Assembly: GCA_037447655.1 (NCBI GenBank)
Contig: JBBHKE010002568.1
Span: 466,533 to 530,532, forward strand
Length of the DNA stretch: 64,000 bases
Source: Zygnema cylindricum
Taxonomy: Eukaryota > Streptophyta > Zygnematophyceae > Zygnematales > Zygnemataceae
Reading direction: 5' to 3'
How positions within the stretch are numbered: position 1 is the stretch's first letter; every line of letters starts with the position of its first letter. This document shows, one piece after another, positions 11,015 through 23,027 of this stretch. The notes beneath the pieces are model-generated. The model was not told the DNA's origin, did no database searches, and saw only the letters and a list, made by a program, of their open reading frames with translations. The translations under genes and the position numbers were made by a program.

Positions 11015-13316
11015 CGTCTAGATTTAACTGTAGGTGAGTGTGTTAATCCAACGTATTTTTGATCTTCGAAGGCTTTAGGAATAAGAATAAATCACACTTG
11101 TTATGTATCACAAATGCATATATTACAAAAAGAGAAATTGTCCATTAAATCAAAATTACAAATACGTATACAAGTTTACTAGACAATTGAGATAATAAAC
11201 ACAATAATTTACAATTGCTTTTTATTGTAGTTTTTGGGGTTTGAACGAGAGAGTTGGATGGATCCCTAATTTGGAGGGATCAATGGGTTTTTTGGAACTT
11301 TGAATGTTGATCGTTGGATATTTTCCAAGGTCGCCTATCTACTTTGGGTGGGTCAAATCCCTTTGCGAATTTGAATATTTGGGGACATTTATTTTTATTA
11401 TTATTATTTATTAGATTCTTTAATGTGTTTATGTTGTCAAAATAAACGATGGAAGTTGTGATGGAGGGGGAAGTGGGGGGGCGCATATTAAGGACACGAC
11501 AAAACCTTTTTATTTGATATAATCTAGCTCTTCCTCTCGAAAGCTTGGCCAATTTTTTGCATGTTTTGCGTTCGCATCACTACACTTTATTGTGAATTGG
11601 TATTAGTGTAAATACTTTATTACTTTAAAGAATGAAATATTGTTGTTGACGTTGTCTTTCTTGGAAAAACCCGAAGCCAACAAAAAATCTAACGTTGATT
11701 AACGCACATAACAATGATTCACATTCCCATAGCTTAACCGTTGTACTTCGTTGTCACATAGTTAATGTTTGGGCATGTGAGAACCGAGTCACGCGATTTT
11801 CCCTTGTCTTTTACTATTAATAAACTCAAGGTACCCTTTCACGTGTCAGCGACACTCACTCTTGCGTGTCGGCACCTTTATCTTACACATTTTTTGTAAT
11901 TGCTGGCGGAACAACGAGAAAATTTCTCACGGAACGACACTTGTTGCATACCTTACTCTTTAAAGACACAAAATAAGCCATACCTACATTTGTGAAATTG
12001 AAATAGTGGTATTCAAGGGTCGTAGGTTAGGGTTGACGATAGAGAAGTGTTGATGTCACTCAGAACTATTCAGGGTGCGCTAGTACACTGTCCATCGTAT
12101 TAAGATTAGAGAAAAAAATAACGTAAGTGCTAGTTTAGTGGTTATTAACGCTTTTTTGTACACTGGTGTCGAAAAACAATTAATAGTCGTGGGCGACCTG
12201 GTGCTTTGCCCTTTGGTTGCCTTTTACGTCAATTTGTCTGGCCGTTTATCATACCATTACAACCACACGAAATACAACAAATAGGATTGTACCACGTGTC
12301 TCTTTTCATTACATCAAAATTGGAATATGATAAGGCCAATCAAAACTCAAATCACTCAACGGCTCACGATCTTGCACAAAAAAAATAGACGATGAATTAT
12401 CGTTGTCAGCAGAGACGAATGCAACTAGAATGCTTTTCCCTTTTAGAAAAAGGGCAAAGCAAAAATCACTGATACTACACCGTCCAACAACGTCAAAACG
12501 CTAATGTGGTGTTGTAAAGCTCATTTGGGTTTGAGAAGAAGCGGCCGCCTGCGACTGTCAATCTTCTTTGCAGACCGTTCAAGAAAACATGAATGTCGAT
12601 TCTCTGTAACGGCCGCAATCTTTGTCGTTTCGTGCCGATATTGCCGTACGTATTCGAACATCTGCCTACGTCAGCGCTGTGTTATTGTTGACGTTTGGAG
12701 ATCTTGGGCGACTTTTGTGGACAAGTTGTCGGACTCATCAGTGGGAGTTTCATTAGGTTCGAGAATCCTAAGCATTTTTATCCACACTATTTAGAAGGTG
12801 CTTCAAAAGAACCAGCCCTAAGAAAAAACCTTATGTCGGCGGCAGTTGAAAGGCGTTGACTTCATCCTGGTCAAACATCAGCCACCGACATTCCCCGACA
12901 CCAACGGCCACTTTAACTGCCATGAACTTGGCGCCTTGTGCCATTTAATATGCGACATTAAAGCCGTACTGCAAATCCTTATCGTACTTTATTCCAAAGC
13001 GTCCGTGCGTTGTGTCCTGCCGGAAGGACAAGGATCGTACGGCCGTTTCGTGTTTTTAAATGCGGCAATTAAAGTTACAATTGGAGTTCGAACGATTCCT
13101 CTATCTCCTTCCAAGGCCGTACGATACAGCGGGCGATTTCCGACGTTCGGCCGTACACGAATTAAAATTGTTTCTACAGTTTTGTACGGCTACAGTCACT
13201 CTGGCGGCTATTTAGAAGTCCCCGGCGAGAGTTGAGACACACACTCAAAATTTGTCCTTTTGACTATTCACAGGTTCAGTTTTCTTAACTTGTCTACTTG
13301 AATTCGACGTCCACTA
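11015..13316. other. Intergenic, promoter side of the GH16 gene
   Basis: No gene recognised. Open frames at 12504-12794 and 12846-13235 show no family signature. 12990-13200 is relatively GC-rich, with several CCGTACG-type motifs. Any distal promoter elements of the gene at 13380 should lie here. Confidence 0.4.
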
Positions 13317-13326
13317 TTATAAAAAA
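13317..13326 (+). promoter_or_regulatory. TATA-like box of the GH16 gene
   Basis: TTATAAAAAA lies 54 bases upstream of the ATG at 13380. If used, transcription would start near 13350 and leave a 5' leader of about 30 bases. Position and sequence only; no transcript data. Confidence 0.4.
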
Positions 13327-13379
13327 GATTACACTCAGTCTTATTGGTGTTGAAAAGATTAAAAAGAAAAAGAGAAACC

Positions 13380-16300
13380 ATGAGAACCATTTTAGTGCTA
13401 GCTTTTCTCCTAGTTGTGGCACTTCCTTTCCTCTCCGCCTCCGCTATCCCTCTCCCTGCCAATACCCCTTCCCCTATCCCTTCCCCTTCCGAGGACATTC
13501 ACCCCATTTGGTTCAGGGCTCGTGGCATTAGCCGCTTCCAGCCTCGTCCGTACAATCCGTACAAGTCTCACATTCCTCCCGAGCCCCGATCGGTCGACAA
13601 ATCCGATTCCGCGCCGCGCCGTTTTCTCCACCAATTAGAGAGAGTCGTGGAGTTTATCGCCGAGCAGGCCCGAGGTCAACACGGAACGCCAAACGGAAAA
13701 AACAACAAAAACAAAAATCATCGCAGACCCCAAAATCAGAATCAGTACACCGCCTCCGTGGCGTCCTCCGGTGCTGCCACGTCAGCTGCAGCTGCCACGT
13801 CAGCCGCCACAGTCCAACCGTTGGAAAGGACGGTCGCTCCGACAAGCATCCCGGCGGGAGAATCCGAACGAGGATTTGTCAAGTCACGCTTAACGGAACT
13901 GAACGCCGAACTGACGATGGCGTACGGGAAGAGCAAAAACATAGTCGTTTGCAGAAGGGCAATTGTGAAGTCCCAGTATCAGGTGGAGAAGGCACAGGCA
14001 ATAATCGTAAATAATGATTGGTATCGGGCTCGCAAGAAGATCCTTTTTGCTAAAGGAGGAATCGAGCTGTGTCTTTTAGCTATCGAAGGCCAGACAAAAG
14101 ATCGAGGTCTGTCGGAATTGACTTCGAGTCACGACCTTTGCAGTAACATTATCGACATTCTTACCCGTCTTGCCTACGAACAAGACTCGCAGAAACCGGT
14201 AAAAAAAAATCTTCCTGGGGCGGTCTTGGAAGGAACCAATCCGATCAATGTCGTAGTGAACGGAAACAGTTACGGTTTGACTGCTACCCGCGAAACTGGC
14301 GGTACGTTTTATGCTCAATTTTTCATCTCCAAATTTCGCAATTGTCTTCTCCTCGGTTTTCCATGTGACCTGTGGTAAAAACATTAAAGACCGCGTGTCA
14401 ATGCCTGTTCCATGCTATTGTCCTGTTTTCTGTTGGTAGTTGAAATTGTATTTCTCTGTGCAGCTTTGTATCCCAATGCACCGATTTTCTTAAGATCTTA
14501 CACTGAGTAGAGATTTCATGTTGATTTTCTGCAAACTCGACATTTTTCTTGCTAGCTGATGCAGCATACTGTTTTATTCATTTTTTTTTGCCCGATTTCT
14601 TTCTTTTATTTCACTAGGTGCCCGGCTTAGGTCCAATGAGACCTTCACATCCGGAACTTTTACCGCCAGTTTGAAGTGCCCGTCAGGGACACCCACAGGA
14701 TCAAATACAGCTTTTTATGTGAGTTTTTTCAATAATATATATGGTTCTCTTTTGGGTGTAATGCAGCTTAGCGTAATTTTCTTATCCTGTTCCTCTTATT
14801 GTTGTCTGTTTCAGTTTATCTTTGCCGAAGTTTCCTGGCTATGCCAACATTTTTTTGTGTCAAAAGGTTTTTTCCTTGTTGATTCTTTTTAACTTTACAT
14901 TGTCAGTGGCTGTGATTTAAATACAAAATTTAGTCCAATAGAGGCTTACGTTTTTCTGGTTTATTGCAATTCATCCAGCTTTCAACTCCATTGGACGATC
15001 CAAACCGAAATTCGATCATCATGGAATTCTACGGCGATACGAGCCGTCGAGTTTCGATGAATACTGTTTTCAATGGCGCAAACTATTACAGCTCAATCGT
15101 CGACTTAGGGTTCGATTGTTCCGAAGGTTTCCACAATTACACACTTGTTTGGACACCAAACAGGATAATGTGAGTTTTTTTATTAACATCAGTTTTTACG
15201 GCTTTCTGCCTCCCTTTTGCTCGGAAAATTGCTAAATTAAGACAAGCAATTTCCATGACCATAATTTTCTAAGGTACATAGAATGTGAACATTGGAAACT
15301 TGTGAGCAACATCCACAGTTAATTTTTAAAGCGTTGGACCACAACATTTCAAAAATAATGCATACTAAAGCTTATGGGAAGACTGAAAAACGCCTTTTTG
15401 CATCTTGAGGAATTTAAAAATGAGGGATAAAGGAAATGCAATTCGTACAAGTATTCGAAAAAAATAAGCTTCACCACACGTACTAATCGCAAACAAATTG
15501 CATTCACGATAATGTTCCGATCCCTAAAACCGTACCTCTGAACTTTGACCTTTCGACCCAAAATCACAGTACTTAAGGTTATATCCTATTTACAGGTGGT
15601 ACGCCGATAAAAAACTTCTACGATATCAAGACAACAAAGGCATGGAAGTTTTCCCTATCAATACGACAATGTCCCTTTATATGTCTTTACTTTACACTTC
15701 GACAGTCGCAACTCAGTCTTGGAGTACAGGAGCTCCAGATTCGCCAGTTTCCACAAATTTCTCAAATGTACGAGTGGGAACTCCGACAATTGTTCCTCCG
15801 ATAATTCCGGGATCCATAAAAAGTGCCCAACTTTTTCCGATAAGTTTGGATTACTGTTCACAAAATATGGAAACCGGTCGTGGGTCGGCTTCGATTACAT
15901 ACTACAATTATGGATGCGGTGAGTAGTTTCTCCATCAGAAACAAATTGAAAAAAATCAAAACCTCTTCTGAAAAGACTTTTCCAACAAAAAAAATTAGTT
16001 TTCCGCCGAACCCATTTCCAGTTTTATCTAGTTTTTGTAACCTTTCCACGATCTACGCCCCTTTTACAACCAAGACTGGTACTCTATTTGAACAAGGTTA
16101 TTGGCACAGCAATCCAAAGGCTGGGGCACATTATGAGGGTTAAAAATATAGTTCCATTTCATTTTGAATGAACACTTTTCTCACCTCCTGTTTTCCCTTT
16201 TTTTTTTTTTTAAATTACTTATTTCTATTTTGTACTTTTGTGTACCGTACAGGTGGTAGATGGCACTCTATTGTACCGTATCAATACGGCCGATTCTCAA

Positions 16301-17566
16301 CAAAATTCAAATGTGCAGCTGGAAATACGAGTGGCCTAGTTTCTTCCTTTTATGTGAGACTCTAAAAACTTTTGTACAAAACAAGCAAAAACCCCAACTT
16401 CCGATTTTAAAAAGGAATCCGAAAATTGAGACCCAATATTTGGTCGCACTCTCTAGCCTAAATTCTTAACGACTCACTTTACTTCTTCTGTTGCCAGCTG
16501 TCCTCTGGAGAGGGAACTCCAACACAGGACGAAATCGACTTCGAGTGGCTAGGACACGACAAATTTGGAGTGCAGACAAATGTCTACGTGGCAGGTAGTG
16601 GCGGAAGGGAGGTTTGGATTCCGTTCGATTTCGATTGTTCCGAGGATTTTCACACTTACGACATTATCTATTCCGCCAAAAAAATACAGTAAGTTTCAAA
16701 TGTCCGCACGCGTGAAATGTATTAAACTGCCCACAAAAGAGAACGCAATGATTTTAAAACGATGGCAGTTATGTGGAGCAAGTAAGGAGATTGAAGAAAG
16801 AAGACAGACAAAGACAATACAATCAAATTTAGAGTATTTTAAGACTTGTACTTTAGAATATGGGACAATGTGAAGGTTTTTTCATCCATCAGTGCAAAAG
16901 GAAAACTTTGAGCTTTTTTGTCTTGTCAAACTGAATGGATCAACTTTTTCCGTCATCCTTCAAGGTTTTCCACACTTTCCCCTCACTTTTTGCCCGTTTA
17001 CATCTCCACTGCTTCACCACGTTTTCCCCACTTCTTCGCCGCTAAATTCCCATCTTTTCTCAACTTTACCCACTTTTCCCAACTTTTGTCCACTTTTTCC
17101 CTACTTTTTCCCACCTTTTCCAACTTTTTCCCACTTTTCCCAACTTTTTCCCACTTTTCCCCACTTTTCCCAACTTTTTCCCACTTTTCCCAACTTTTCC
17201 CAACTTTTTCCCACTTTTCCCCCGCTTGTATCTCCACTTTTTCCTCACTTTTCTCCCACTTTTTCTTCGCTGGTTCCGGCTTTTCTCCCACCAATTCCTC
17301 CCTCATTCTCCGCCTCTTTTTGACAACTTTCGTCGCTTTTGTTGTCGGTTTTTTTTTGGGGCAGGTGGTTTGTGGACGGAAAGATTGTGCGCACAATGCT
17401 GGCGGCCAAAAGTACGGCCTATCCTTCCCAGGCTGTACTTGTGTACGGATCCATTTGGGATGCCAGTTCTGTCATAGATGGGTATTGGAGCGGGAAATGG
17501 AACGGAGGGGCCGACGCTCCATGGACCATTCAGTACAGAAATATCACGATACAAACACCCATCTAA
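13380..17566 (+). CDS. Secreted double-GH16 protein with inhibitor-like N-terminal domain (676 aa, 7 exons)
   Basis: Exons: 13380-14301, 14618-14718, 14979-15169, 15596-15918, 16253-16353, 16498-16688, 17365-17566; all introns are GT-AG and the frame closes exactly (2031 bases). I chose the ATG at 13380, not the upstream TTG at 13344, because it gives a signal peptide (residues 1-22, LVLAFLLVVALPFLSASA core). Residues 23-160 are Pro/Ala/Asn-rich linker. Residues 165-266 are helical with Cys191, Cys231 and Cys254 and resemble the C-terminal half of PMEI/invertase-inhibitor domains (tentative). Residues 308-512 form a GH16 domain whose catalytic motif reads NSIIMEFYG at 352-360, so nucleophile Glu and helper Asp are lost. 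Residues 513-676 form a second GH16 domain with intact DEIDFEWLG (557-565; Glu558, Asp560, Glu562). No XET_C tail. Likely a wall beta-glucan-active enzyme with a non-catalytic GH16 partner domain. Confidence 0.85.
17041..17260 (+). repeat. Intronic pyrimidine minisatellite (CCCACTTTT / CCCAACTTTT)
   Basis: Inside the last GH16 intron, ten or more iterations of a 9-12 base CCCA(A)CTTTT unit are arrayed. Copy 1 has only a few units at the same place (540-620), so the array expanded after the duplication. The intron is still bounded by GTAAGT and GCAG. Confidence 0.85.
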
Positions 17567-19312
17567 AAAAGATATCCGCGTTATCTTTCCACATATCTTT
17601 CTGGTAGAAACGTTTTGTACAAGACTGGTGTATAAGATCCTTGTGTTCATTAACTACAGACAGTTTTCTGTCGACGGTTTTCTTCAGAATGTCTTTCAGA
17701 ATTTTTTCCGCCTGACTTTTTTGTGAAATGTTCCTGAAATTATTTCGGCGGAAACATCTTATTTAAGAACATTGTCTTGTGAAAGGAGACAATTGGTATG
17801 TGCACTGGAAGGGAAAATATGGAAACTGACACTGCGGATTTAAAATATTTTATACGGCCCTTATTCCAAGAAAAATTGTTTCGAAAATATTCTGACGAGT
17901 TTTCAGCAAAGATGTTCTTTCAAGAAAAGTTTGTCCAAGAAGATAAAGATTGAGTCCGAATGGTTTATTGCATTCGAGGGAACATTTTGGAGACAAAATT
18001 ATTCAAGAGATTTTGGAGTTTTCGTTTCTGAGGCGTTCGTTCCTGAATTCTTTCGTGTTCAAAACTCAACAAGCCAATAAAGTATGCTGGGATTTCGGCA
18101 AGGAGGCAGGACATTGTTTATTTTTATTAATTTATCCGATTTCTTTTCAAGATTTTTATTTGGGGTCCTTATGTTTGTTCAATTGTTTAGGGAGTAGTAT
18201 TAGCTTATTTGTTTAGGGTTTGGAAAAAGTAACTGTACAAGAGGGAAAAAAATAGGGGAAAGAATGCTCACTCAACTTTAGAACACCTCGCAGTAGAATG
18301 TTAAATTTTTGGAAGTTTCAAATCAAAATATGTACTTTTAGAAAAGGAAAGCATAAGGTTTTTATATGAATTCGTTCACTTTTTGTAAAAACATTTATAT
18401 TGATGTTTCATGTTGTATTTTCCTTCTTACTTTCTTTCCGGTTCACCTTCTATGCATACAATATCAGATCTGAGAATCTCCTTCAAGACAACTCAATACG
18501 ATACAACTGTAGTCGTTACCATCGCAATTCTTTGAATATAAATGGTAAACCACGTGGAATACCCATGCGTTAAAACTTTAAGTAAATTTTTGGTTTTGAA
18601 ATTAGCGGAACGTTACCGTATTATTTGCGCCTATCTTTTCACTTCTTTTGATTAATAAATTTGAATATACAATAACTTCGTTTGCGTTGTATTCATTCGT
18701 TCCTTGCTCCATAAATTCGCACGTGTGGTTAAGACTGTTTGTTTACTGTATTCATCTTCGCCGCCCCTTTCCACAGACGACGGACTACCTCCATTCGATG
18801 ACACTTTTTAGTAAATTTGTTCAGATTGTGATTGGGCGAAGGATCCTCTCTAATGAATGCCTTGTGAGATATAGGTAGAAAATATGTAAAACAAAACTTT
18901 GTCTTTGAAGTTTTATTTCGAACGCAAGGACTTTCAAGTCCACGTCTATTTCTGTGTGCCTGTGTGCCTCTTCATCGTTAATTTCTTTTGGCTGTTACAC
19001 ATTCGTTTTGGATGTATGTTTTTACATCAATCTTCATGTAGAGTAGCAGGCTCAAAGCAATAGGAAAAAAGGGAATTTTAACCAGCATTTTTACTTCCGA
19101 CTTGTACTTCTAAGGAGGGACGCCCTGGCATTAAGAGGAGGAAGGTTCCTGGCATGTTCGAAGAAGAGGGATTTAGTCTGAGAAGTCATAAACCTTCAGA
19201 GACCTTGTCCACGTGGACAGATTTCATCTGGGATCCGTGATGTGGAGACCATGTCGAGGTGGCCTGGCAAAATACTCGGGTAACCTGCGGTTTCTCCTTT
19301 CAAAGAGGAGAG
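17567..19312. other. GH16 gene 3' flank, no further gene seen
   Basis: Homologous to 893-2639 and decayed at similar positions. AATAAA occurs near 18075. No open frame is conserved between the two copies. Confidence 0.5.
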
Positions 19313-19533
19313 TACACCGTGTATCGGTATTAGTGTTAATAAATTTTTCGCCACTAAAACATCTCTTCTCCGTACACATTTGTCCGATTTTCAATTTGAG
19401 ACCGCCAATCGGGAGCTGATTATTTTACTTTTCAATCGCAACCGTAAGATCCACAATCCGACATTTGTGTACGGAGAAAAGATGTTTTAGGAGACCAAAA
19501 AAAACATTAACACTAATAGCGATTCACTGTGTA
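19313..19533. mobile_element. MITE, TA-target family, short type
   Basis: The element 19315-19531 (217 bp) is flanked by TA at 19313-19314 and 19532-19533. Terminal inverted repeats read CACCGTGTATCGGTATTAG and, from the other end, CACAGTGAATCGCTATTAG, with further subterminal similarity (ACATCTTTTCTCCGTACAC). The empty target is preserved in the duplicate at 2640-2641, proving the TA duplication. No coding capacity. Confidence 0.9.
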
Positions 19534-20670
19534 CGGCTCTCAGGGCCCGTGCACAATTTAGGGACAGATCCATGGGGAGGGCCCGAGGACATCACAAGGG
19601 CTATGGGTACGGAAGACCAGGGCCCACTAGAAATTTCAAAAAAATCTGGAAACCACGGGAGTCCAAGGTCGGACAAGAGTCACAAAGGGGAATCGTGGAA
19701 CTAAGTGTTGCGGGGAAATGGGGAATCAAGGAGTTAAAAGGGAAACATGCCAACCAAAGGCTTCTCAAGGTTGGGCGGCCGGGCATTCACTATGGCCATG
19801 TGGGAATGGGACACACTCCGCCATGGATTCAACAAGGATCTGCCATGGCGGAAGGTGTTGCCAATTTCCTCTTCTTCCCCACGCATAGGAGCCACGCTCA
19901 CCTATATATAATGTATACTAAAAATTACGTAGAGTTTTTTTCCATTTTCTGCAAGATCCTCCTGAATACTTCACAATTCCAAGGTTCTTTCAAAAATTCT
20001 CAAAAAACACTTGATAACTTTTTTCAATTTCTTGCCGACTTCTTCTAATGTCACTTAATTCTGTAAGTTTTCATCCAATTTTTCAAAAATTGTTCACCCT
20101 GTGGGCTTATTTAGCCATCCTTTCATATAATCTGTCCACTAGTTTTTAAATTTCTCAGGTTTCTCTCATAATTCTCTCCAGTGTCATGAAATATTTGTAA
20201 TTTTTTCCCGAAACTCTCAAAAATTACCCATTCAATTCCATCCCTTTCTCACGATATCTTTCAACCCTCGTAGGATTTTTCACTTCCTCTTCCCAGCTTT
20301 TAGAGTTCTTGCTTTTCATTGGTCCTCAAAAATGTGTTCTCACTAACGGGCTTTCAAGCAGGGGAGCCTGTTTTTTATGAATTAAGGAAAAAGTTATGGA
20401 ACGTTTTTTTTTTTTCTGCCTATAAGCTGTATCCATGCGAGGGAAGCATTCACACACACGAATTTTAATGGAAGTTGAACATGTGCGACATCAAAAGTAA
20501 GTCGATTTCAGAAACTTATATCGGTTTCTGATAGGTGTTTTTTTTTTTTTTATGTCGAAGATAGGTGGGACAAGGCCGAGGGAAAATTCCATTTTTATTC
20601 CCTCGTTGGTACCTACTCCAACTAATGATCCGGAGCTTCACTCCATACTTTTTCGATACCACTCGGGTAG

Positions 20671-20884
20671 TACACCGTGTATCGCTGTATTAATGTTTTT
20701 TTTGCCGATTAAAACATATTTCTCCGTACACACTGTCCGATTGTGGATCGGAGGATTACGGTTGACAGGTAAGATTCTCAGCTACCTATTGGCGGTCTCA
20801 TATTGAAAATCGGACGATTGTGTACGGAAAAAATATGTTTTAAGCGGCAAAAAAATATCAACACTAATAGCGATACACGGTGTA
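20671..20884. mobile_element. MITE, TA-target family, short type
   Basis: Element 20673-20882 (210 bp) between TA dinucleotides. The ends CACCGTGTATCGCT and, from the right, CACCGTGTATCGCTATTAG match the element at 19315 internally as well. Confidence 0.85.
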
Positions 20885-22532
20885 GTTTTGAACCAAGGGA
20901 GGCACCTTCAAGGAAGTTCCACACATGTTTAAGCAACAAACGACAAAGGTTCCCTTTTAAATGTTCCGTTTTGAATGTTGAACCACAAAAAATATGTTTA
21001 TATGCTCAAAGTTAAATGCTCAATCTTCAACATACAATGTTAAATATTTGGTTATTAGTCTCTGTAGGATCTGAAGCAAAAGAGTTTCACTTAAAATAAT
21101 TCACAAAACATAAATCATTACACAGCGGAAGCTCATAAAAGACAAGAGGAATATTCAAACAAAAAGATTTATAAGTGTTCTTGGCCGAAGCCTCTATACA
21201 TCATCTCTCTTCTCTCTTCTCTCTCTTCTCTATCCTCTTTTTTAAAGTTGGAAATATATCATTCAAATCAGTGACAGGAGAAGAGGAGTTAGCATCCAAC
21301 TTACTCCTAACTTGCTTAACCGACATGCAATTGATGGGCTTGAAACTAAAATATACTTTTGTAGACTTTTCATCACGAGAATTCTTTAAGATTGGCTAAA
21401 GTTGTGAGTTGTTCAGAAAAATAAGTCTGCGTAGGGTTAATAAACTAATTTGGGGTGAACATAGTGTGGATGACCTACTCTAACAGTAATAGCGGATCGA
21501 ACTTGTTTATAAAGGGGTATTTAGGTGTTATGATTATAGATTACTAAATTTGGTAGACGTCCGCGAAAGAATCACGCTATTTGGGGTTATATTTCAAAAG
21601 TTATAGCGATGGGTGTATTTAGGTGACAGCGTGGGATCTAAATAACAAGTGGGTATCATTGAAACGGGTTAAGGGTCAAATTAGTACTGAAATTTCGAGT
21701 GTACCTTTCATAAAGTTCTAATGAAACGTTTAGCATGCATGGTGCTTCGTTTCGTACAAATTTTAGTACGAAACGTCACTTTCACTTAAGGGAATTTCGT
21801 AGGAAGTTTAGCGTGCGAAATTTGTTACGCACGATCGTGCGAAGTCGCGTTTCGTTTGGCGCGCACTTTTGCACGTAGATGTTACGTAGTGAAACGTAAC
21901 GTTTGATTGGTTAGTAAAATGCTAAGTAGTTAGTAAGAGATTTCGCACGTTTTTGCATTGGTCTTGCTGATCAATGATTAGCCTAGGTAAAAGCCTGTTA
22001 AAACATAGCGTTGACTCTGGCCTGGCGAGTCCAGGGCGATGATGGATAAATAGTGAAGTGTAAGAGGAGAGTAGACATCTTTTCCTTTGGAAAAGTTTGT
22101 GGAAATTCCGGCTGATCTTGGTCCTGAGCGATTAATACTAAATTGGAGAAAAGGCATTTTTGCATTGAAATCTCTTATTAACTAAATAGAGTTTTAGTAG
22201 CTAAGAGATATAATTATTAAGAGTGGAGAGTAGTGGAAAACACTTTAATAAGAAGGGTTGAGCCACGAGGGCAAGAGACCAAGCTAATGTTATGTGGACA
22301 AAAGCTTGTTCTAATTTAAAGTTTATCCTTATCTGAGTGTTGTCCAATGTGGATGTGTATTTTCCAATGTGCGGAATGAGTGGTTGGGATTGTTTGTAGT
22401 AATGGGATTTTCATAGAGGTAGGAGATCTAGTTACACCTACTAAAGGATTAGTTTGACCTCTTACTGTCGAACGCTTGCAAGGTCGATTTTTTTTAAATG
22501 GGCGGTGTAGTGATGCTTCTCGAATAAAAAGG
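20885..22532. other. Intergenic, no gene recognised
   Basis: A CT-rich microsatellite lies at 21200-21245. A minus-strand open stretch near 21240-21400 reads like protein for about 50 codons but is too short to assign. 21760-21910 has CG-containing repeated words (CGTACGAAAC, CGCACGATCGTGCG palindrome), perhaps an old LTR. Confidence 0.4.
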
Positions 22533-22751
22533 TACACCGTGTCTCGTTATTAGTGTTAATGTTTTGTTCGCCGCTTTAAACATCTTTTCTCCGTACGCAC
22601 GTCGTATTATGAATCTGACTTTTGCGATTAGAAGCCAAGATTCTCACCTTTCCATTGGCGGTCTCCATGTGAAAATCGGAAAAGTGTGTACGGAGAAAAG
22701 ATGTTTTGAGTGGCGAAAACATTATGAACATTTATAGCGATTCACGGTTTA
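22533..22751. mobile_element. MITE, TA-target family, short type
   Basis: Element 22535-22749 (215 bp) with TA on both sides. Ends are CACCGTGTCTCGTTATTAG and, from the right, AACCGTGAATCGCTA. The internal sequence matches the copies at 19315 and 20673. Confidence 0.8.
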
Positions 22752-23027
22752 CTGCAAAGTTGAAAAGTAGGTGAAAGTAGGCCCATAAAATATGCCTATT
22801 GTACGCAAAATATACAATATGACCTTAAGACCCATAGTGTATTGGTCGCAAAATGAAAAAAAAAGTAACAGGGTTGAGTTGCACATCGTTCGATGGAGAA
22901 TTAAACGTCATTGGGAGGTCGCTGATCAAAGTAGCGATCTAAGAAGATCACATGAAAAGCCCATAACACAACTTGCGCCTACCAAAGGCCTACCATAATA
23001 CGCCTACTTTTGAACAATGGTTTACTG
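22747..23027. mobile_element. hAT-like MITE copy A with 8-bp target duplication
   Basis: Element 22755-23019 (265 bp). Perfect 8-bp direct repeats GTTTACTG flank it at 22747-22754 and 23020-23027. Terminal inverted repeats are CAAAGTTGAAAAGTAGGTG and, from the right, CATTGTTCAAAAGTAGGCG. It shares internal sequence with copy B at 23703. An 8-bp duplication is the hallmark of hAT transposition. It landed at the edge of the preceding TA-target MITE. Confidence 0.85.

Larger units (their letters stand above)
16503..20497 (+). repeat. Tandem segmental duplication, copy 2 (pairs with 1-5112)
   Basis: It starts in exon 6 of the GH16 gene and runs through the gene's 3' end and about 2.9 kb of flank, ending near GTGCGACATCAAAAGTAAG. 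Coding exons are near-identical to copy 1; flanks show many substitutions and indels. The final intron is longer here (676 against 504 bp) because of a minisatellite. The segment is interrupted by a TA-target transposon at 19315-19531. Confidence 0.9.

Noticed and set aside
12846-13235. Plus-strand open frame of 129 codons upstream of the GH16 gene
   Set aside because: No signature, no splice partner and unusual composition; probably chance in locally GC-richer DNA.
13344-13379. Upstream in-frame TTG start for the GH16 protein
   Set aside because: TTG is unlikely as a plant start, and the ATG at 13380 places the hydrophobic signal peptide at the N-terminus.
16918-17607. Long Phe/Pro/Ser-rich open frame of 229 codons
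   Set aside because: It is the minisatellite of the GH16 intron read in frame.
21829-21842. CGCACGATCGTGCG palindrome
   Set aside because: Single short palindrome without partner or context.
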